Below are positions 1 through 5,273 of a stretch of DNA of 5,273 nucleotides, one piece after another. The stretch is from Limnohabitans sp. GTDB taxonomy: Bacteria; Pseudomonadota; Gammaproteobacteria; Burkholderiales; Burkholderiaceae_C. The stretch's first letter is position 1; each line of letters starts with the position of its first letter. The DNA lies in the NCBI GenBank assembly GCA_015657605.1, contig JACDQO010000375.1, forward strand, positions 1 to 5,273, read 5' to 3'. The notes beneath the pieces are model-generated. The model saw nothing but the letters and a program-made list of their open reading frames with translations, was not told the DNA's origin and searched no databases. The translations under genes were made by a program, and so were the position numbers.

Positions 1-278
1 GTTTAGGTGAACCTGGGTTGCGCCACCGGCCACCCCAGCTTCGTTGATGTCGTCCAGCTTTGCCAAACCAGACCATCGCCCAGATCGAGCTGTTCACCAA
101 GCAAGACCAGTACGAGTCCGGCAAGGTCTATGTGCTGCCCAAGCACCTCGATGAAAAAGTGGCCCGTTTGCACCTGAAGAAAGTCGGCGCCATGCTGACC
201 GAACTCAGCGAAGAGCAAGCTGCTTACATCGGCGTGTCGAAAAACGGCCCTTACAAAGCCGACACTTACCGTTATTGA
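1..278 (+). CDS. ahcY: Adenosylhomocysteinase (S-adenosylhomocysteine hydrolase), C-terminal end, partial and frameshifted as read
   Basis: AhcY is a cytosolic, NAD-dependent enzyme that reversibly splits S-adenosylhomocysteine into adenosine and homocysteine, relieving product inhibition of SAM-dependent methyltransferases. Only the last ~90 codons are present; the 5' part lies outside the window. From position 7 one frame reads [12 protein letters not shown], the conserved NAD-binding-domain strand; from 47 another reads MSSSF; from about 69 a third reads [10 protein letters not shown] and runs to the TGA at 276-278. The tail ends in YKADTYRY, the family's terminal signature, whose Lys and Tyr reach into the NAD site of the neighbouring subunit in known structures. 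Three extra bases (near 6, at 44-45, and in the AAA at 65-67) are needed to explain the frame changes; since protein similarity is unbroken, I read these as sequence errors near a contig edge. The next gene starts 9 bases downstream, which suggests an operon. The identification is secure. Confidence 0.93.
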
Positions 279-287
279 AAACCACGC

Positions 288-1151
288 ATGCGCATTGACC
301 AACTTCTTGTCGAGCGCGGCCTGGCCGCTTCTCGCTCCCAGGCTCAGCGACTGATCGCCGGGGGCGTCCAGTGGCAGCAGCCCGACGGAGGTTGGCGTGC
401 GGTGGTGAAAAACCGCGACGAAGTGCCTGAGGGCGCTGCATTGCAGCTGCTCGACGATGCCGAGTCGCGTTATGTGTCGCGCGGTGGCCTCAAGCTCGAA
501 GGGGCTTTGAAAGCTTCGGGCGTGCAGGTGAACGGCCTGCGCTGTCTGGATGTGGGGCAAAGCACCGGTGGTTTCACCGACTGTTTGTTGCAACACGGCG
601 CCGCCGAAGTGGTGGGCCTTGATGTGGGCCATGCCCAAGTGCATCCGCGCATCAGCCAAGATGAGCGGGTGGTGTGCATTGAGGGTGTGAACGCCCGCGA
701 GCTGGAGCCAGGGGATGAGCGCATCCCTGATGCGCTGGAAGGCTTTGACCTGGTGGTGGGTGATGTGTCTTTCATCTCGCTCACGTTGGTGTTGCCAGGT
801 GTGGTGCATTTGCTCAAGCCCACGGGCCAATTGCTGATGCTGGTCAAACCCCAGTTTGAGTTGCAACCGGGCCAAGTGGGCAAGGGCGGCATCGTCAAAG
901 ACGAGAGCCATTACCCCTTCATTGAAAACCGGGTGCGCAACGCTTTGACCGATTTGGGTTTGCAGGTGAGCGCGTGGATGGACAGCCCGATCGAAGGCGG
1001 TGACGGCAACCGTGAATTTTTGTGCAGGCCTGCTGGCCTGACCCGGCTGCGGTGCAGCCTGCGCGTGAAAAACGCGCCTTGCACACGAGGCCGATCTGGC
1101 CGCCAAGGCGTATGCCAAGGCCAACGACTATTGAATTTGAAGGTGTTGTGA
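288..1151 (+). CDS. tlyA: TlyA-family rRNA (cytidine-2'-O)-methyltransferase, 3' end frameshifted as read
   Basis: Predicted SAM-dependent 2'-O-methyltransferase of the TlyA/hemolysin A family, which modifies ribosomal RNA cytidines (known from mycobacterial TlyA; the older hemolysin name is not a function). An S4-like RNA-binding domain spans residues 1-60 (MRIDQLLVERGLAASRSQAQ), followed by the linker RYVSRGGLKL and an FtsJ-type Rossmann fold with the SAM motif LDVGQSTGGFTD at 87-98. The proposed K-D-K-E tetrad is visible as K69, D159 (GDVSFIS), K187 (LVKPQFE) and E243 (GNREF). ATG at 288 begins the usual MRIDQLL; no strong Shine-Dalgarno is seen, so coupling to ahcY is plausible. After E243 the frame as read gives an unfamiliar tail ending at 1149-1151. 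Adding one T to the run at 1017-1021 and one G near 1080 restores REFFV and a tail ending AYAKANDY with stop at 1132-1134 (282 aa). The domains are clear; which rRNA base is the target cannot be told. Confidence 0.88.
   Translation: MRIDQLLVERGLAASRSQAQRLIAGGVQWQQPDGGWRAVVKNRDEVPEGAALQLLDDAESRYVSRGGLKLEGALKASGVQVNGLRCLDVGQSTGGFTDCLLQHGAAEVVGLDVGHAQVHPRISQDERVVCIEGVNARELEPGDERIPDALEGFDLVVGDVSFISLTLVLPGVVHLLKPTGQLLMLVKPQFELQPGQVGKGGIVKDESHYPFIENRVRNALTDLGLQVSAWMDSPIEGGDGNREFLCRPAGLTRLRCSLRVKNAPCTRGRSGRQGVCQGQRLLNLKVL
1139..1143 (+). promoter_or_regulatory. Ribosome binding site of metF
   Basis: GAAGG lies 7 bases before the ATG at 1151. It decides the metF start: the same frame is open further upstream, but that part encodes the tail of the preceding methyltransferase. 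In the restored reading, where the preceding gene ends at 1134, this site falls cleanly in the gap between the genes. Confidence 0.65.
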
Positions 1152-1988
1152 TGACTGGTTTGAAGCTGCCGATCAGCCTGGAATTTTTCCCACCCAAAAC
1201 CCCCGAAGGCACCGAAAAACTGCGCGGTGTGCGTGAGAAGCTGTATGCCCTCAAGCCTGAGTTTTGCTCGGTGACCTATGGCGCAGGCGGATCGACTCAA
1301 GAGGGCACTTTTGCCACCGTGGGCGCGATCCAGGCCGAAGGCGTCAGCGCGGCTTGTCACTTCTCGTGCATTGGTGCGACCAAGGCTTCGGTGCGCACCG
1401 AGCTGGCCACGCTCAAAGCCATGGGCGTCAAACGGTTGGTGGCTTTGCGGGGCGACTTGCCCAGCGGCTATGGCGCGGGCGGCGAGTTTCATTACGCCAG
1501 CGATCTGGTGGCTTTCATCCGCGCCGAAACCGGTGACGATTTCCACATCGAGGTGGCCGCTTACCCCGAGATTCACCCGCAAGCCAAGTCGCCCGAAGCC
1601 GACTTGCAGGCTTTCGCCACCAAGGTGAAAGCCGGTGCCGATTCGGCCATCACGCAATACTTCTACAACAGCGATGCGTATTTCCGCTTTGTGGACGACG
1701 CTTACAAACTCGGTGTGGACGTGCCCGTGGTGCCCGGCATCATGCCGATCACCAGTTCGTCGCAGTTGCTGCGTTTTCGGACGCATGTGGTGCCGAATCC
1801 CGCGTTGGATCCGGCTGCGCTTGCAGGCTTACGGCGACGACATCGCGTCCATCAAAGCCTTTGGCCTGGATGTGGTGTCCGACTTGTGTGAGCAGCTCAT
1901 CAATGGTGGCGTACCCGCCATCCACTTCTACACCATGAACCAGAGTGCCCCTACCCTGGACATTGTGGAACGCCTGCACGGCCATTGA
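1151..1988 (+). CDS. metF: 5,10-methylenetetrahydrofolate reductase, with two frameshifts as read
   Basis: MetF is an FAD enzyme in the cytosol that reduces 5,10-methylene-THF to 5-methyl-THF, the methyl donor for homocysteine remethylation to methionine. It folds as a TIM barrel. Visible family residues are the catalytic Glu11 (SLEFFPP), VTYGAGGST at 42-50, Asp102 in ALRGDLP (flavin contact), VAAYPEIHP at 135-143 and Gln169 in AITQYFY. Reading is intact to RF at residue 209. Then one T is missing from the run at 1774-1777 and one A from 1796-1797; restoring both gives SDACGAEIPRWI, continuous with LQAYGDD and HFYTMNQSAP and stopping at 1986-1988. Restored length is 279 aa, normal for the family. 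As read, the first frame would stop at 1889-1891 with a nonsense tail and lose the C-terminal helices. Both indels sit in homopolymers and flanking similarity is unbroken, so error is favoured over inactivation. It follows the TlyA-family gene closely and likely shares a transcript with ahcY. Confidence 0.93.
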
Positions 1989-2005
1989 GCCCCGTGCTCA
2001 GTGGC
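1981..2005 (+). terminator. Hairpin overlapping the metF stop codon, possible transcript end
   Basis: GCCATTGAGC and GCTCAGTGGC form a 10-base-pair stem with one G-U pair around the 5-base loop CCCGT. The stem contains the metF TGA. Only two T residues follow, so this is not a canonical intrinsic terminator; it could be an RNA-stabilising 3' end or assist Rho-dependent termination. Its place at the end of the cluster and before a separately controlled gene fits a terminator role, which is inference. Confidence 0.4.
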
Positions 2006-2040
2006 TTGACGCACAGATCACCAAAAAGCAACGCCCAGCA

Positions 2041-2054
2041 TTGAGGCAGATCAA
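2041..2054 (+). promoter_or_regulatory. FNR/Anr-type binding site upstream of ompW
   Basis: TTGAG-GCAG-ATCAA matches 9 of 10 fixed positions of the FNR consensus TTGAT-N4-ATCAA. It is centred about 127 bases before the ompW ATG, in the only intergenic region where ompW control could lie. OmpW is known to be an oxygen/FNR-responsive porin in enterobacteria, which supports a functional site. No convincing -10 element sits at the spacing of a class II activator, so the promoter position and whether the site activates or represses are unknown. Confidence 0.42.
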
Positions 2055-2136
2055 AGCGTTTTGTTGCTGAGAACCCAGCCTGAGCGCATTTGATGTGCCT
2101 CAAGTTGGCAGATCGCTGCCGATATTCCAATGAAAT

Positions 2137-2154
2137 CGAGAGGTTTGTCTCTCG
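2137..2154 (+). other. Small hairpin in the ompW leader
   Basis: CGAGAG and CTCTCG are perfect inverted repeats around GTTTGT; a G-U pair could close a seventh pair over a UUUG loop. It ends about 6 bases before the AAAGGA ribosome binding site of ompW. It would be transcribed if the promoter lies upstream, and could shape mRNA stability or translation of this outer-membrane gene. The function is inferred only from position. Confidence 0.35.
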
Positions 2155-2174
2155 CTTACAAAAGGAAATTCGAC

Positions 2175-2771
2175 ATGACAAAACAAACTTGGTGGGTAGC
2201 GCTGTTGCTGGCGGGATCGGTCACCGGCGCGATGGCTCAAAGCATGAGTGAAAGCCCATGGCAAATTCGCTTGCGCTCCGTGCATCTGGACAGTGTCAAC
2301 AAGGACACCACCCCTTTGGGCCTGTCCATCGACAACAAGTCATTTGCCAGCATCGATTTCTCGTATTTTTTCAACAAGAATTTGGCTGCAGAATTGGCCT
2401 TGACCACCGATCAGAAGCAACGGGTCTTTGCCAATGGCACCGATATCGGTTCCTTCAAGCATTTGCCACCGACTTTGCTGATGCAGTACCACTTCACCGA
2501 CTTTGAGGGCTTCAAGCCCTATATCGGCGGGGGAGTCGCCTACACCCGTTTCAGCGGTGTCTCTTTGCCGCCGGGCGTCACTTTGGACAGCCACAGCTGG
2601 GGCACAGCCTTCCAAGTGGGCGTGGATTTCCCGATCGACAAGAATTGGTCGATCAACCTGGATGTGAAAAAGACCTATATCCGAACCGATGTGTATGCCG
2701 ACGGCAGCAGTTTGGGTCGATTGCGGGTGGACCCCATGCTCCTCGGCGTGGGCATTGGCTACCGTTATTGA
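2175..2771 (+). CDS. ompW: OmpW-family outer membrane beta-barrel protein
   Basis: OmpW proteins are small eight-stranded barrels that form a narrow hydrophobic channel in the outer membrane. This 198-residue protein starts at an ATG 8 bases after AAAGGA. A signal peptide is clear: MTKQ, a hydrophobic core to about residue 16, then AMA|Q for cleavage after residue 21. Family signatures follow: PWQIRLRSVHLD near the N-terminus of the mature protein, the LPPTLLMQYHF strand, FKPYIGGGVAYTRF, AFQVGVDFPIDKNWSINLDVKK, and VGIGYRY at the end, whose terminal aromatic suits Bam-dependent insertion. An in-frame ATG at 2130 exists, but it lacks a signal-peptide-like start and would swallow the ribosome binding site. 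It is a single-gene unit with its own leader (FNR-type site and hairpin upstream) and is convergent with ybeY. The substrate cannot be told from sequence. Confidence 0.92.
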   Translation: MTKQTWWVALLLAGSVTGAMAQSMSESPWQIRLRSVHLDSVNKDTTPLGLSIDNKSFASIDFSYFFNKNLAAELALTTDQKQRVFANGTDIGSFKHLPPTLLMQYHFTDFEGFKPYIGGGVAYTRFSGVSLPPGVTLDSHSWGTAFQVGVDFPIDKNWSINLDVKKTYIRTDVYADGSSLGRLRVDPMLLGVGIGYRY

Positions 2772-2781
2772 GGGCGTGATC

Positions 2782-2804
2782 CCCCGGGCCATCCAGCCCG
2801 TGGG
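2782..2804. terminator. Hairpin between convergent ompW and ybeY, possible bidirectional transcript end
   Basis: CGGGC (2785-2789) and GCCCG (2796-2800) pair around a 6-base loop; three more C-G pairs (2782-2784 with 2802-2804) extend the stem past a bulged T. It lies in the 42-base gap between two converging stop codons, where a shared terminator is expected. There is no T tract on either side, so a canonical intrinsic terminator is not shown. Confidence 0.35.
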
Positions 2805-2813
2805 CATCCTCGC

Positions 2814-3269
2814 TCAAAGGTAGGGGTTGGGCAACCCCAGCCCGGCGAGGATGGCCACTTCATAGGCTTCCATCTCTTGCGCATCGGCTGTGCTGGTCTC
2901 ATGGTCCCAGCCTTGCGCATGCAGTGTGCCGTGCACCAGCAAATGTGTGTAATGCGCCGCCAGCGTTTTGCCTTGCTCTTTGGCCTCGCGGGCCACCACC
3001 GGTGCGCAGAGCACCAGGTCTGCCATCACCACCGGTTCTTGCTCGTAATCAAAGGTCAGCACATTGGTGGCGTAGTCCTTTTTCCGGTAACTCTTGTTCA
3101 GTTCGCGGCCTTCCTCTTCGCCCACGATGCGCACGGTGATCTCGGCGTCATCGGCCAGTGCATGGCGGATGGCGCGGGTGACGGCGTGGCGCGGCAGGGC
3201 GGCGCGGTGGCGCGCTGCATCGGGAATGTCACCAAATTGCAGTGACAGTTGAAGTTGTTGCAAGGGCAT
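2814..3269 (-). CDS. ybeY: Endoribonuclease YbeY, rRNA maturation factor
   Basis: YbeY is a metal-dependent endoribonuclease of the UPF0054 family needed for 16S rRNA 3' end maturation and ribosome quality control in the cytosol. The 151-residue product is about family length. The zinc motif [11 protein letters not shown] gives ligands H113, H117 and H123, and the conserved [19 protein letters not shown] block supplies the family arginine R62, thought to be needed for activity. The N-terminus is variable, as usual. The ATG at 3267-3269 gives a normal length but has no clear Shine-Dalgarno before it, so translation may depend on the upstream phoH gene, which ends 67 bases earlier on the same strand. 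The phoH-ybeY pairing is widely conserved. The ybeX (corC) and lnt genes that often come next are not directly downstream; ompW converges from the other side. Confidence 0.94.
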   Translation of the reverse strand: MPLQQLQLSLQFGDIPDAARHRAALPRHAVTRAIRHALADDAEITVRIVGEEEGRELNKSYRKKDYATNVLTFDYEQEPVVMADLVLCAPVVAREAKEQGKTLAAHYTHLLVHGTLHAQGWDHETSTADAQEMEAYEVAILAGLGLPNPYL

Positions 3270-3336
3270 GGAGAAAGCAAAAAATCGGTGTATCGAGGTG
3301 AAGGGATGCGCGGCGCGTCAAAGCCACGCCGACGAT

Positions 3337-4317
3337 TCAGTCGTCGCTGTCCAGAGTTTTGCGCCGGGTGCTGATCCCTGCCCGCATGGGGGCGCTGCCT
3401 TGCGCTTCGTAGGCATCGACAATGCGGGCCACGAGCGGGTGGCGCACCACGTCGGCGCTGCTGAAACGCGTGAAGGCAATGCCTTTGACGCGCTTGAGCA
3501 CGCGCTCAGCGTCAATCAGGCCTGAGAGCTGCCCCTTGGGCAAGTCGATCTGGCTCACATCGCCGGTGACCACCGCCTTGGCCCCAAAGCCAATGCGCGT
3601 TAAAAACATTTTCATCTGCTCGGTGCTGGTGTTTTGGGCCTCGTCCAGGATCACAAAGGCATTGTTCAGCGTACGCCCGCGCATGAAGGCCAGGGGGGCA
3701 ATCTCGATCGCGTTGCGTTCAAAGGCTTTTTGTACCTTGTCGTAACCCATCAGGTCATACAGCGCGTCATAGAGGGGGCGCAGGTACGGGTCGACTTTTT
3801 GTGACAAGTCGCCCGGCAAAAAGCCCAGGCGCTCACCGGCTTCTACCGCCGGGCGCGTCAGCACAATGCGCTGCACGCTGGCGCGCTCCAGCGCATCCAC
3901 CGCGCAGGCCACGGCCAGGTAGGTTTTGCCCGTCCCCGCAGGCCCGATGCCAAAGCTGATGTCGTGGGTGGCGATGCTCTCCAGATAGGCTGCTTGCACG
4001 GGCGTGCGGGCTTTCAGGTCGGCGCGGCGGGTTTGCAGTGCGGGCAGGTCGGCTTCTTCGCCCCCGCTGTCGCCCACCAGCATGAGCTGAACCATGTCGG
4101 GCGAAATCGGACGATCAGCCCGCTCGTAAATGGCCTGCAAAATCTCCATAGCCCGCATGGCCACAGCCTTGGGGCCGTCCACCTTGAACTGCTCGTGCCG
4201 GTGCGCAATGCTCACCTGGAGACCCGCTTCGATGGTGCGCAGGTGCGCATCCATGGGGCCACACAGGTGAGACAAGCGGGTGTTGTTGTGCGGCGTGAAG
4301 GTGTGTCTGACGATCAA
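3337..4317 (-). CDS. ybeZ: PhoH-like NTPase (YbeZ), partner of YbeY
   Basis: PhoH/YbeZ proteins are P-loop NTPases related to the helicase superfamily I core; in several bacteria they bind YbeY and are implicated in RNA processing, though the exact reaction is not settled. Visible features, numbered from the TTG start: an N-terminal RNA-binding-like part ([16 protein letters not shown], then [12 protein letters not shown]), Walker A GPAGTGKT at 125-132 with K131, the [18 protein letters not shown] block at 154-171, Walker B VILDEAQN at 222-229, and [10 protein letters not shown] at 251-260. I chose the TTG at 4315-4317 because it yields MIVRHTFTP, as I recall homologues beginning, and AGGA lies 8 bases before it. 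The result is 326 aa, typical of the family. The frame stays open to an ATG at 4372-4374, but that adds 19 residues unlike the family and has no better signal. It is cotranscribed with ybeY and divergent from ruvA. Confidence 0.92.
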   Translation of the reverse strand: MIVRHTFTPHNNTRLSHLCGPMDAHLRTIEAGLQVSIAHRHEQFKVDGPKAVAMRAMEILQAIYERADRPISPDMVQLMLVGDSGGEEADLPALQTRRADLKARTPVQAAYLESIATHDISFGIGPAGTGKTYLAVACAVDALERASVQRIVLTRPAVEAGERLGFLPGDLSQKVDPYLRPLYDALYDLMGYDKVQKAFERNAIEIAPLAFMRGRTLNNAFVILDEAQNTSTEQMKMFLTRIGFGAKAVVTGDVSQIDLPKGQLSGLIDAERVLKRVKGIAFTRFSSADVVRHPLVARIVDAYEAQGSAPMRAGISTRRKTLDSDD

Positions 4318-4410
4318 GTTGATAATCCTAGCTGTGCGCGGTTTTTGGCCAGTATGGCCCGGGCGAGAGCGCATTTTCTCCCATCCAAGGCATTTAAGGC
4401 GTCACCCTCC
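4318..4410. other. Divergent intergenic region between phoH-like gene and ruvA
   Basis: These 93 bases must hold the start signals for both divergent genes. I see the phoH ribosome binding site and a weak AAGG at 4396-4399, 11 bases before the ruvA ATG. No good -35/-10 pair is evident on either strand. I also see no LexA box (CTGT-N8-ACAG), so SOS control of ruvAB, known in enterobacteria, is not supported by this stretch. Confidence 0.5.
4326..4329 (-). promoter_or_regulatory. Ribosome binding site of the phoH-like gene (decides a TTG start)
   Basis: On the minus strand AGGA is followed by 8 bases and then TTG. This ideal spacing supports the TTG at 4317-4315 over the upstream in-frame ATG at 4374. 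Confidence 0.6.
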
Positions 4411-4986
4411 ATGATTGGCAAACTCACCGGCATCTTGAGCGACAAAAACCCACCCGAGGTGGTGGTGGACTGCCATGGTGTGGGCTACGAGGTGAATGTG
4501 CCCATGAGCACGTTCTACAACCTGCCCGCCACGGGCGAAAAAGTCAGTTTGGTCACGCACTTTGTGGTGCGCGAGGACGCACAAATCTTGTACGGCTTCG
4601 CCACCCTGGGTGAGCGCGAGGCTTTTCGTCAGCTCATCAAAATTTCCGGCGTTGGGCCGCGTACCGCTTTGAGTGTGTTGTCAGGTATGAGCGTGACCGA
4701 CCTGGCGCAGGCCATCACCACGCAAGAAGTCGGCCGTTTGGTCAAGGTGCCTGGCATCGGCAAAAAGACCGCCGAGCGCCTGCTGCTCGAACTCAAAGGC
4801 AAGCTGGGCGGTGACCTGGGCGGTTTGTTTGCGGTCAATACCCCCGATGCGCAAAGCGACATCCAACAAGCCCTGCTGGCGCTGGGCTACAGCGACAAAG
4901 AAGCCGCTGCAGCCCTCAAGAGCCTGCCTGCCGATGTGGGTGTGAGTGAGGGCATCAAACTGGCGCTCAAAGCCTTGAACAAATAA
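4411..4986 (+). CDS. ruvA: Holliday junction branch migration complex subunit RuvA
   Basis: RuvA binds four-way DNA junctions as a tetramer or octamer and loads the RuvB motor for branch migration in recombinational repair. The 191-residue protein begins MIGKLTGIL, the family's usual N-terminus, which fixes the start. Domain I, an OB fold, spans about 1-64 and includes [12 protein letters not shown] and TLGERE at its end. Domain II has two helix-hairpin-helix motifs: [15 protein letters not shown] at 78-92 and [19 protein letters not shown] at 113-131. A flexible linker rich in G, D and A follows, and domain III (about 147-190, [17 protein letters not shown]) is the part that binds RuvB. The frame is open far upstream, but that part is antisense to phoH and not RuvA-like. 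ruvB begins 12 bases after the stop. No ruvC is adjacent upstream. Confidence 0.97.
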   Translation: MIGKLTGILSDKNPPEVVVDCHGVGYEVNVPMSTFYNLPATGEKVSLVTHFVVREDAQILYGFATLGEREAFRQLIKISGVGPRTALSVLSGMSVTDLAQAITTQEVGRLVKVPGIGKKTAERLLLELKGKLGGDLGGLFAVNTPDAQSDIQQALLALGYSDKEAAAALKSLPADVGVSEGIKLALKALNK

Positions 4987-4998
4987 GTGAACTGAGCC

Positions 4999-5273
4999 AT
5001 GAGCATCCGCACCGACGACTTCGCCCCGCAGCCCGAACCCCGGGTGATTTCTGCCGCTCCTGTGTCGCACCAGGAAGAGGCCATTGAACGCGCCCTGCGC
5101 CCCAAGCTGCTCGATGAATATGTGGGCCAGGTCAAGGTGCGCGAGCAGCTGGAGATTTTCATCAGCGCCGCCAAGATGCGCCAAGAGCCGTTGGACCATG
5201 TGCTGCTGTTTGGCCCACCGGGCTTGGGCAAGACCACGCTGAGCCACATCATCGCGGCCGAGCTGGGCGTGAA
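4999..5273 (+). CDS. ruvB: Holliday junction DNA helicase RuvB, N-terminal part (cut by window end)
   Basis: RuvB is the AAA+ ATPase ring that pumps DNA through the RuvA-bound junction. Ninety-one codons are visible. A variable N-terminus ([14 protein letters not shown]) leads into the conserved block [20 protein letters not shown] at 32-51, then [17 protein letters not shown] with Walker A GPPGLGKT at 72-79 and K78 as the ATP-binding lysine. Walker B, the sensors and the DNA-binding winged helix lie beyond the window. The ATG is 12 bases after the ruvA stop and has only a weak Shine-Dalgarno, so translational coupling to ruvA is likely. The frame is intact as far as it can be seen. Confidence 0.96.
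   Translation, partial: MSIRTDDFAPQPEPRVISAAPVSHQEEAIERALRPKLLDEYVGQVKVREQLEIFISAAKMRQEPLDHVLLFGPPGLGKTTLSHIIAAELGV

Noticed and set aside
3..1124. Long minus-strand open frame (373 codons) opposite ahcY and tlyA
   Set aside because: It is antisense to clearly recognised genes, has a histidine/leucine-rich composition typical of the complement of GC-rich coding DNA, and shows no family motif.
1022..1150. N-terminal extension of MetF starting at 1022
   Set aside because: This stretch restores the tail of the TlyA-family protein after a one-base correction. MetF has a proper ATG with Shine-Dalgarno at 1151.
911..1786. Minus-strand open frame (291 codons) opposite metF
   Set aside because: It is a shadow of metF coding sequence; no recognisable domain or start signal.
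2105..2126. Promoter for ompW made of TTGGCA and GATATT
   Set aside because: The spacing is only 10 bases, far from the 16-18 needed.
2130..2174. Earlier ATG for OmpW at 2130
   Set aside because: It would place the hairpin and ribosome binding site inside the coding region and bury the signal peptide behind charged residues.
3270..3336. Hairpin or attenuator between phoH and ybeY
   Set aside because: Only a 5-bp CGGCG/CGCCG pairing with a long loop; too weak in GC-rich DNA.
3964..4410. Upstream extension of RuvA frame
   Set aside because: It is antisense to the phoH-like gene, and RuvA proteins begin at MIGKL/MIGRL, which is at 4411.
4318..4410. LexA (SOS) box before ruvA
   Set aside because: There is a CTGT at about 4333, but no ACAG at the required spacing.
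1..5273. Mobile element, CRISPR, tRNA, toxin-antitoxin or novel defence system
   Set aside because: No array-like repeats, transposase, integrase or RNA cloverleaf was seen. All strands with real coding signal are accounted for by conserved core genes.

Overview
The window looks like a stretch of housekeeping chromosome from a betaproteobacterium of the order Burkholderiales, probably a Comamonadaceae-type freshwater lineage. The evidence is a GC-rich sequence with strong third-position G/C bias, the order ahcY - tlyA-family methyltransferase - metF, and the protein sequences as I recognise them; the exact genus is inference. It starts inside ahcY and ends inside ruvB, so both edges are cut.

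Positions 1-1988 (+) hold a tight methyl-cycle cluster: the 3' end of ahcY (S-adenosylhomocysteine hydrolase), a TlyA-family SAM-dependent rRNA 2'-O-methyltransferase, and metF (5,10-methylenetetrahydrofolate reductase). AhcY clears the SAH left by methyltransferases and yields homocysteine; MetF makes the methyl-THF used to turn homocysteine back into methionine. All three genes carry single-base indels as read (about seven in total), mostly in homopolymer runs. Family sequence continues in the next frame after each one, so sequence error is more likely than gene decay. A hairpin overlaps the metF stop.

Positions 1989-2771 (+) hold a 186-base intergenic region and then a complete OmpW-family outer-membrane beta-barrel gene. 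The intergenic region has a near-perfect FNR/Anr-type site and a small hairpin just before the ompW ribosome binding site. The match between the FNR-type site and the downstream gene family is the most interesting regulatory signal in the window.

Positions 2814-4317 (-) hold ybeY (rRNA maturation endoribonuclease) and the PhoH/YbeZ NTPase gene, oriented phoH then ybeY and convergent with ompW. PhoH most likely starts at a TTG codon with a good Shine-Dalgarno. The ybeX(corC)-lnt genes that often follow ybeY do not directly follow it here.

Positions 4411-5273 (+) hold ruvA and the first 91 codons of ruvB, the Holliday junction branch-migration motor, divergent from phoH. No tRNA, rRNA, CRISPR, insertion sequence or phage gene was seen, and no gene-free stretch exceeds 300 bases. 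I found no undescribed system; the gene content is conserved core.
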